This document shows positions 60,262 to 64,000 of a stretch of 64,000 bases of DNA, piece after piece. How positions within the stretch are numbered: position 1 is the first letter of the stretch; each line of letters starts with the position of its first letter. This DNA comes from Hominimerdicola alba (lineage in GTDB: Bacteria > Bacillota > Clostridia > Oscillospirales > Ruminococcaceae): NCBI RefSeq assembly GCF_900109655.1, contig NZ_FOAT01000003.1:138321-202320 (forward strand). The letters run 5' to 3'. The notes below the pieces were generated by a model, which saw only the letters and a list, made by a program, of their open reading frames with translations, did not search any database and was not told the DNA's origin. The translations under genes and the position numbers were made by a program.

Positions 60262-61470
60262 TTGGAACCATATGAAATTCTTATGGATCTCGCCATCATA
60301 ATGATGAGTGCGAAATTCATGGGGCTGCTGGCAAGAAAGATCAAGGCGCCTATGGTAGTCGGTGAGATAATCGCAGGTGTGATAATCGGACCGTGCGTGC
60401 TGAATATCCTGCAGCCATCGGATAATCTGAGCATTCTCTCAGAAATCGGTGTTATACTGATAATGTTCTCAGCAGGACTGGAAACCAATTTACAGGAGCT
60501 GAAAAAATCGGGATTCATCGCCTGTATACTAGCCTGTGTGGGCGTTTTTGTACCGCTGGTGTGCGGCGCGGCACTGTATACAGCTTTCTACGGATTTGAC
60601 GGTTTCGGCAGTGAGAATTTTTTCAAGGCACTGTTCATCGGCTGTATAATGACGGCGACATCTGTGGGCATAACGGTGGAAGCCCTCAAAGAAATGGGCG
60701 TACTTAAAGGCCGCGTGGGACAGACCATACTTTCCGCCGCCATAATCGATGATATCATCGGCATAGTGGTACTCACTTTCGTACTCAGCCTGAAAGACCC
60801 ATCAAGCAAGATAAGCGTAGTTTCCCTGAAAGTCGTTGGATTCCTTGCGGCATCCCTTATACTTGGCATAGTGATATACAAGATATTCAAGGTTTGGGAC
60901 GAAAAATATCCCCATACAAGGCGTATACCCATCATCGCCCTCAGCCTTTGCTTTATACTGGCTTATGTGGCTGAAGAATTCTTCGGTATCGCAGATATCA
61001 CAGGCGCGTATATCGCAGGCATAATACTCTGCAACGTCCGCGATGCGGATTATATCGACCGCAAGGTAAGCGTGAACGGATATATGTTTTTCGCCCCGAT
61101 ATTCTTCGTTTGCATAGGTCTTAAAACCAACTTCGACGGCATGAACAGCGAGATAATACTGTTCTCACTGGCATTCGTGGCTGTTGCAATGCTCTCAAAG
61201 CTTGTGGGCTGCGGACTTTCAGCAAAGTGCTTCAAGTTCAAGACCATTGACTGCATCAAGATAGGCGCAGGCATGATGACCCGCGGCGAGGTCGCCCTCA
61301 TCATCACAAACAAGGGTCTCAGCATGGGCGTTATCCCTGCGGATTACTCAACGGCTGTTATACTGCTGATAATCGTAAGCAGCATAGTAACACCTGTCTT
61401 CCTGAAATACCTCTATTCAAAATCACCTGACAACACCGAAGACGCACCGGTCACAGCCGATGCGAAGTAA
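60262..61470 (+). CDS. Cation/proton antiporter (CPA2 family)
   Basis: A 402-residue membrane protein with about 12 helices, of the CPA2 (KefB/NapA-like) sodium or potassium/proton exchangers. Visible are KIKAPMVVGEIIAGVIIGPC, the unwound-helix region TATSVGITVEAL, AAIIDDIIGIVVL with the paired Asp residues of electrogenic CPA2 exchangers, ADITGAYIAGIIL, and MMTRGEVALIITNKG. It lacks the TrkA-N domain of Kef channels. Ion choice (sodium or potassium) is not determinable. The start is probably TTG at 60262, seven bases after AGGGGG. Confidence 0.9.
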   Translation: MEPYEILMDLAIIMMSAKFMGLLARKIKAPMVVGEIIAGVIIGPCVLNILQPSDNLSILSEIGVILIMFSAGLETNLQELKKSGFIACILACVGVFVPLVCGAALYTAFYGFDGFGSENFFKALFIGCIMTATSVGITVEALKEMGVLKGRVGQTILSAAIIDDIIGIVVLTFVLSLKDPSSKISVVSLKVVGFLAASLILGIVIYKIFKVWDEKYPHTRRIPIIALSLCFILAYVAEEFFGIADITGAYIAGIILCNVRDADYIDRKVSVNGYMFFAPIFFVCIGLKTNFDGMNSEIILFSLAFVAVAMLSKLVGCGLSAKCFKFKTIDCIKIGAGMMTRGEVALIITNKGLSMGVIPADYSTAVILLIIVSSIVTPVFLKYLYSKSPDNTEDAPVTADAK

Positions 61471-61488
61471 ACATCTCCAATATAGAAA

Positions 61489-61526
61489 GCGCAGTATGTC
61501 ATCAAAAACATACTGCGCTTTTGTTT
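61489..61526 (+). terminator. Terminator of the antiporter gene
   Basis: Perfect 11-bp stem GCGCAGTATGT / ACATACTGCGC (61489-61499, 61508-61518) followed by TTTTGTTTT. Confidence 0.9.
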
Positions 61527-61527
61527 T

Positions 61528-61688
61528 ATGACTATCCCTTTAGCACACCACTTCATACGCCGATATAATGATTAATATTTATTTGATTGGTATTCTCCCC
61601 CCGCCTGCGGCGAGGGAGGAGAATGCCGCCAACTATTTATATTACCTGTCAATCGGTTGCATAGAATGGTGTGTCCGCAGGATAAACA
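61528..61688. mobile_element. Miniature inverted-repeat element, copy 3
   Basis: Element of about 161 bp starting ATGACTATCCCTTTAGCACA and ending TGGTGTGTCCGCAGGATAAA plus CA, with the same terminal inverted repeats and central GC hairpin (CCCCGCCTGCGG) as copy 1. No flanking direct repeat could be found, so it is probably older. It lies between the antiporter terminator and the stop codon of the convergent ABC exporter gene. Confidence 0.75.
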
Positions 61689-61692
61689 TATA

Positions 61693-63624
61693 TCAGTTTT
61701 CTGCGAAGCTTCCTGTGTAGAGCTGGAAGTACTTGCCTTTCTTTTCAAGCAGTTCATCGTGTGTGCCGCGCTCGATTATCCTGCCCTGTTCAAGAACCAT
61801 TATGCAATCGGAATTCTTGACGGTTGAAAGTCTGTGGGCGATAACGAAAGTTGTTCTTCCATTCATGAGAGCGTCCATACCTGTCTGGACCAGCTTTTCT
61901 GTGCGGGTATCGATGGAGGAAGTCGCCTCATCGAGGATAAGCACAGGCGGGTCGCCGACTGCGGCACGCGCTATGGCAAGAAGCTGTCGCTGTCCCTGGC
62001 TGAGGTTTCCGCCGTCACCCTTTAATACTGTATCGTATCCGTGCTCAAGCTTTTCGATAAAGCCCGAAGCATTTGCAAGCCTGGCCGCCGCGATACACTC
62101 TTCATCGGTAGCATCGAGATTTCCGTATCGAATATTATCCATTACAGTACCTGTGAACAGGTGTGTATCCTGCAGAACTATGCCGAGAGTTTTTCTCAGT
62201 GCGGGCTTTTTGATTTTGGAGATATTTATGCCGTCATACCTTATCTTACCGTCCTGGATATCGTAGAAGCGATTTATAAGGTTGGTGATGGTGGTCTTGC
62301 CTGCGCCTGTCGAGCCTACAAAGGCTATCTTCTGACCCGGCTTAGCAAACAGCTTTACATCGTGAAGAACTATCTTATCGTCGTTGTAGCCAAAATCCAC
62401 GCCGTCGAATACTATCTCGCCCTTCATCTGGGTGTAGGTAACAGTGCCGTCCTCCTTGTGAGGGTGCTTCCAAGCCCAAGTGCCTGTACGCTCTGCACAT
62501 TCCTTGAGATCGCCGTTGCTGTCAAATTTAGCATTTACGAACTCAACATAGCCCTCATCGGTCTCGGGAGTCTGGTCAAGCAGATCCATAACTCTGCCTG
62601 CGCCTGCCGATGCCATTATTACAAAGGTCATCTGCTGGCTTATCTGGGTGATAGGCATTGTGAAGTTCTTGTTCAGACCGAGGAAAGTTGCAATGGTACC
62701 CAGTTCAACTCCACCCCAGCCCTTTATCATCATAAACGCACCGATAAGTGCGCAGAGAACATAACTCAGGTTGCCTATATTTGCATTGATAGGCATGAGG
62801 ATATTTGCGAACTTGTTTGCGTTGAATGCGCTGTCGCGAAGCCTGTCGTTTAGCTTGCCAAAATCCTCTTTGGCTTTTTCCTCGTGGCAGAATACCTTTA
62901 CGACTTTCTGACCGTCCAGCATTTCCTCGATGAAGCCGTTTACCTCACCAAGGTCTTTCTGCTGTGCGCCGAAGAACTTGCCCGACTTCATGGAGATGTT
63001 CTTGGTAGTCAACATCATTACGAAAGCCATGAATATGGAGATGATGGTCAGAGGGATGTTCAGCACTATCATCGCTGTGAGGGTAGACAGAAATGATACA
63101 GTCGAGTTTATCAGCTGAGGTATGCTCTGTCCGATGAACTGACGGAGAGTATCAACGTCGTTTGTATAAACGGACATTATATCGCCGTGGGCATGAGTAT
63201 CAAAATACTTGATGGGCAAGCTTTCCATGTTATCGAAAAGCTCATTTCTGAAATTACGCAGAGTGCCCTGACCCACGTTTACCATTATCCTGTTGTAGGC
63301 ATAGGAGCATATAAGTCCCACAACGTAGAGAGCTGCAAGCTTGCCAAGGGATGCCGCAAGGCTGGAATAATCCGCGATGTAGGCTGTTCCTGCGTCCTCA
63401 GCGGCTTTCTTTGCTTTCAGCATGGGAGAGATGTAATCATCTATCAGGGTCTTCATGTAGGTCATACCTACAAGTGTAGCAATAGCCTGCACGATGATGC
63501 AAACAACTACGATAAAGAAATGTATCTTGTAATCCCTGAACATGAATTTGATTACTCTGCCCAGCACCTTGAATGTGTCCTTGCTCATCTGCGGACGGGG
63601 TGCGGTCTTATCGAATCTTGGCAT
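61693..63624 (-). CDS. ABC exporter, half-transporter with canonical ATPase site
   Basis: A 643-residue fused membrane/ATPase half of an exporter. An N-terminal six-helix domain (about 25-370, including EMLDGQKVVKVFCHEE) is followed by the ATPase: Walker A VGSTGAGKTT, Q-loop QDTHLFTGTV, signature NLSQGQRQLLAIARAA, Walker B PVLILDEATSSID, switch His in IAHRLSTV. An insertion of about 40 residues rich in Trp/Lys/Glu sits just before the ATPase domain. The ATG at 63624 follows AGGAGGGAGAGTA and overlaps the stop of the partner gene by one base; an upstream extension is spurious. It works with that partner as a heterodimer like LmrCD/BmrCD. Confidence 0.92.
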   Translation of the reverse strand: MPRFDKTAPRPQMSKDTFKVLGRVIKFMFRDYKIHFFIVVVCIIVQAIATLVGMTYMKTLIDDYISPMLKAKKAAEDAGTAYIADYSSLAASLGKLAALYVVGLICSYAYNRIMVNVGQGTLRNFRNELFDNMESLPIKYFDTHAHGDIMSVYTNDVDTLRQFIGQSIPQLINSTVSFLSTLTAMIVLNIPLTIISIFMAFVMMLTTKNISMKSGKFFGAQQKDLGEVNGFIEEMLDGQKVVKVFCHEEKAKEDFGKLNDRLRDSAFNANKFANILMPINANIGNLSYVLCALIGAFMMIKGWGGVELGTIATFLGLNKNFTMPITQISQQMTFVIMASAGAGRVMDLLDQTPETDEGYVEFVNAKFDSNGDLKECAERTGTWAWKHPHKEDGTVTYTQMKGEIVFDGVDFGYNDDKIVLHDVKLFAKPGQKIAFVGSTGAGKTTITNLINRFYDIQDGKIRYDGINISKIKKPALRKTLGIVLQDTHLFTGTVMDNIRYGNLDATDEECIAAARLANASGFIEKLEHGYDTVLKGDGGNLSQGQRQLLAIARAAVGDPPVLILDEATSSIDTRTEKLVQTGMDALMNGRTTFVIAHRLSTVKNSDCIMVLEQGRIIERGTHDELLEKKGKYFQLYTGSFAEN

Positions 63625-64000
63625 TACTCTCCCTCCTTTCCTGTGCTGACGGCTTTGCCCTGAGCGTTCTCGGGTCTGTCGAAGTCTCCTCCGCCGCATG
63701 CCTGTGAACTGTAAATATCAGCGTAGGTCTCGCTGGTCTTCAGCAGTTCTTCGTGAGTGCCGATGCCTGTTATCCTGCCTTCTTCGATAACGAGTATCCT
63801 GTCAGCCTTTTCAACGCTGGATATACGCTGTGCGATAATTATCTTTGTAGTGCCGGGTATCCTCTCGGCAAAAGCCTGTTTTATCTTTGCATCGGTAGCA
63901 GTATCAACTGCACTGGTGGAATCATCAAGGATAAGCACCTTGGGGCTCTTCATCAGGGCTCTTGCGATACAGAGTCTCTGCTTCTGTCCGCCTGATACGT
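63624..64000 (-). CDS. ABC exporter, partner half-transporter with degenerate Walker B (C-terminal part)
   Basis: Only the end of the ATPase domain is in the window (about 124 codons). It begins at the signature SGGQKQRLCIARALMKSP, then Walker B VLILDDSTSAVD, where the catalytic Glu is Asp, and the switch region IIIAQRISSVEKAD, where the His is Gln. These are the hallmarks of the inactive-site half of heterodimeric exporters. The frame stays open past position 64000; an internal ATG at 63953 is not the start. The stop overlaps the start of the second subunit. Confidence 0.9.
   Translation of the reverse strand, partial: VSGGQKQRLCIARALMKSPKVLILDDSTSAVDTATDAKIKQAFAERIPGTTKIIIAQRISSVEKADRILVIEEGRITGIGTHEELLKTSETYADIYSSQACGGGDFDRPENAQGKAVSTGKEGE

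Overview
The window looks like chromosome of a rumen- or gut-type Ruminococcus (Bacillota, Clostridia). The main evidence is a secreted protein ending in a type I dockerin of the style 'DINGDGRVNITDLTKLGA' (58.8-60.1 kb). Supporting signs are near-consensus sigma-A promoters, GGAGG ribosome binding sites, a Gram-positive division and cell wall (dcw) cluster with a PASTA-type penicillin-binding protein, and many lipoproteins. No rRNA, tRNA, CRISPR array, prophage or complete insertion sequence was seen. The species is not assigned.

Layout. 0-2.2 kb: fragment of a DUF2974 protein and ptsI (PTS enzyme I), both on the minus strand. 2.8-5.8 kb: plus-strand operon of a RicT/YaaT protein, a zinc-dependent phospholipase C-like protein, a small membrane protein and a D-2-hydroxyacid dehydrogenase. 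5.8-11.7 kb: an SGNH-hydrolase lipoprotein facing an adaptor/FtsX-permease pair that has no ATPase gene beside it. 12-13.4 kb: a serpin lipoprotein. 13.6-31.5 kb: a long minus-strand dcw cluster in transcription order mraZ, rsmH, ftsL, PASTA PBP, murE, murF, MraY-like, ftsW, small membrane protein, murG, unknown membrane protein, murA, ftsQ, ftsZ, DivIVA-like, fumarase beta. It lacks murC, murD, murB and ftsA, and its MraY homologue has lost canonical active-site residues. 32-41.6 kb: minus-strand pth, mfd, azlC, azlD, a sigma-factor-like protein fused to a membrane anchor and large extracellular domain, and a membrane protein. 41.8-47.6 kb: a transglutaminase lipoprotein, a kinase-fold protein with both catalytic Asp residues changed to Asn, a zinc-ribbon membrane protein, and repeat-rich gaps that include a parS-like site. 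47.6-55.2 kb: L-ribulose-5-phosphate 4-epimerase, GNAT, nucleotidyltransferase, MmcQ-like, FGGY kinase, a membrane protein, and a solute-binding lipoprotein overlapping a membrane protein with a degenerate GGDEF domain. 55.6-64 kb: rubrerythrin, an ilvA-nudix-ridA operon, the dockerin protein, a cation/proton antiporter and a heterodimeric ABC exporter whose second subunit runs off the end.

The most unexpected signals lie between genes. One miniature element family (copies at 48.3, 55.3 and 61.5 kb) has imperfect terminal inverted repeats. Two of its copies are flanked by perfect 11-bp direct repeats and carry an outward promoter aimed at the next gene. A second hairpin element at 7.16 kb is bounded by a 9-bp direct repeat. 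A mosaic of longer structured repeats is shared, partly inverted, between the gaps at 0.3, 11.7, 43.0 and 47.1 kb. At 46.9-47.04 kb nine exact 10-bp units sit next to a 26-bp palindrome that contains a near-consensus parS.

Motif positions, promoter spacings and repeat alignments were read by eye. Functions assigned to families rest on recalled family features, not on database searches.
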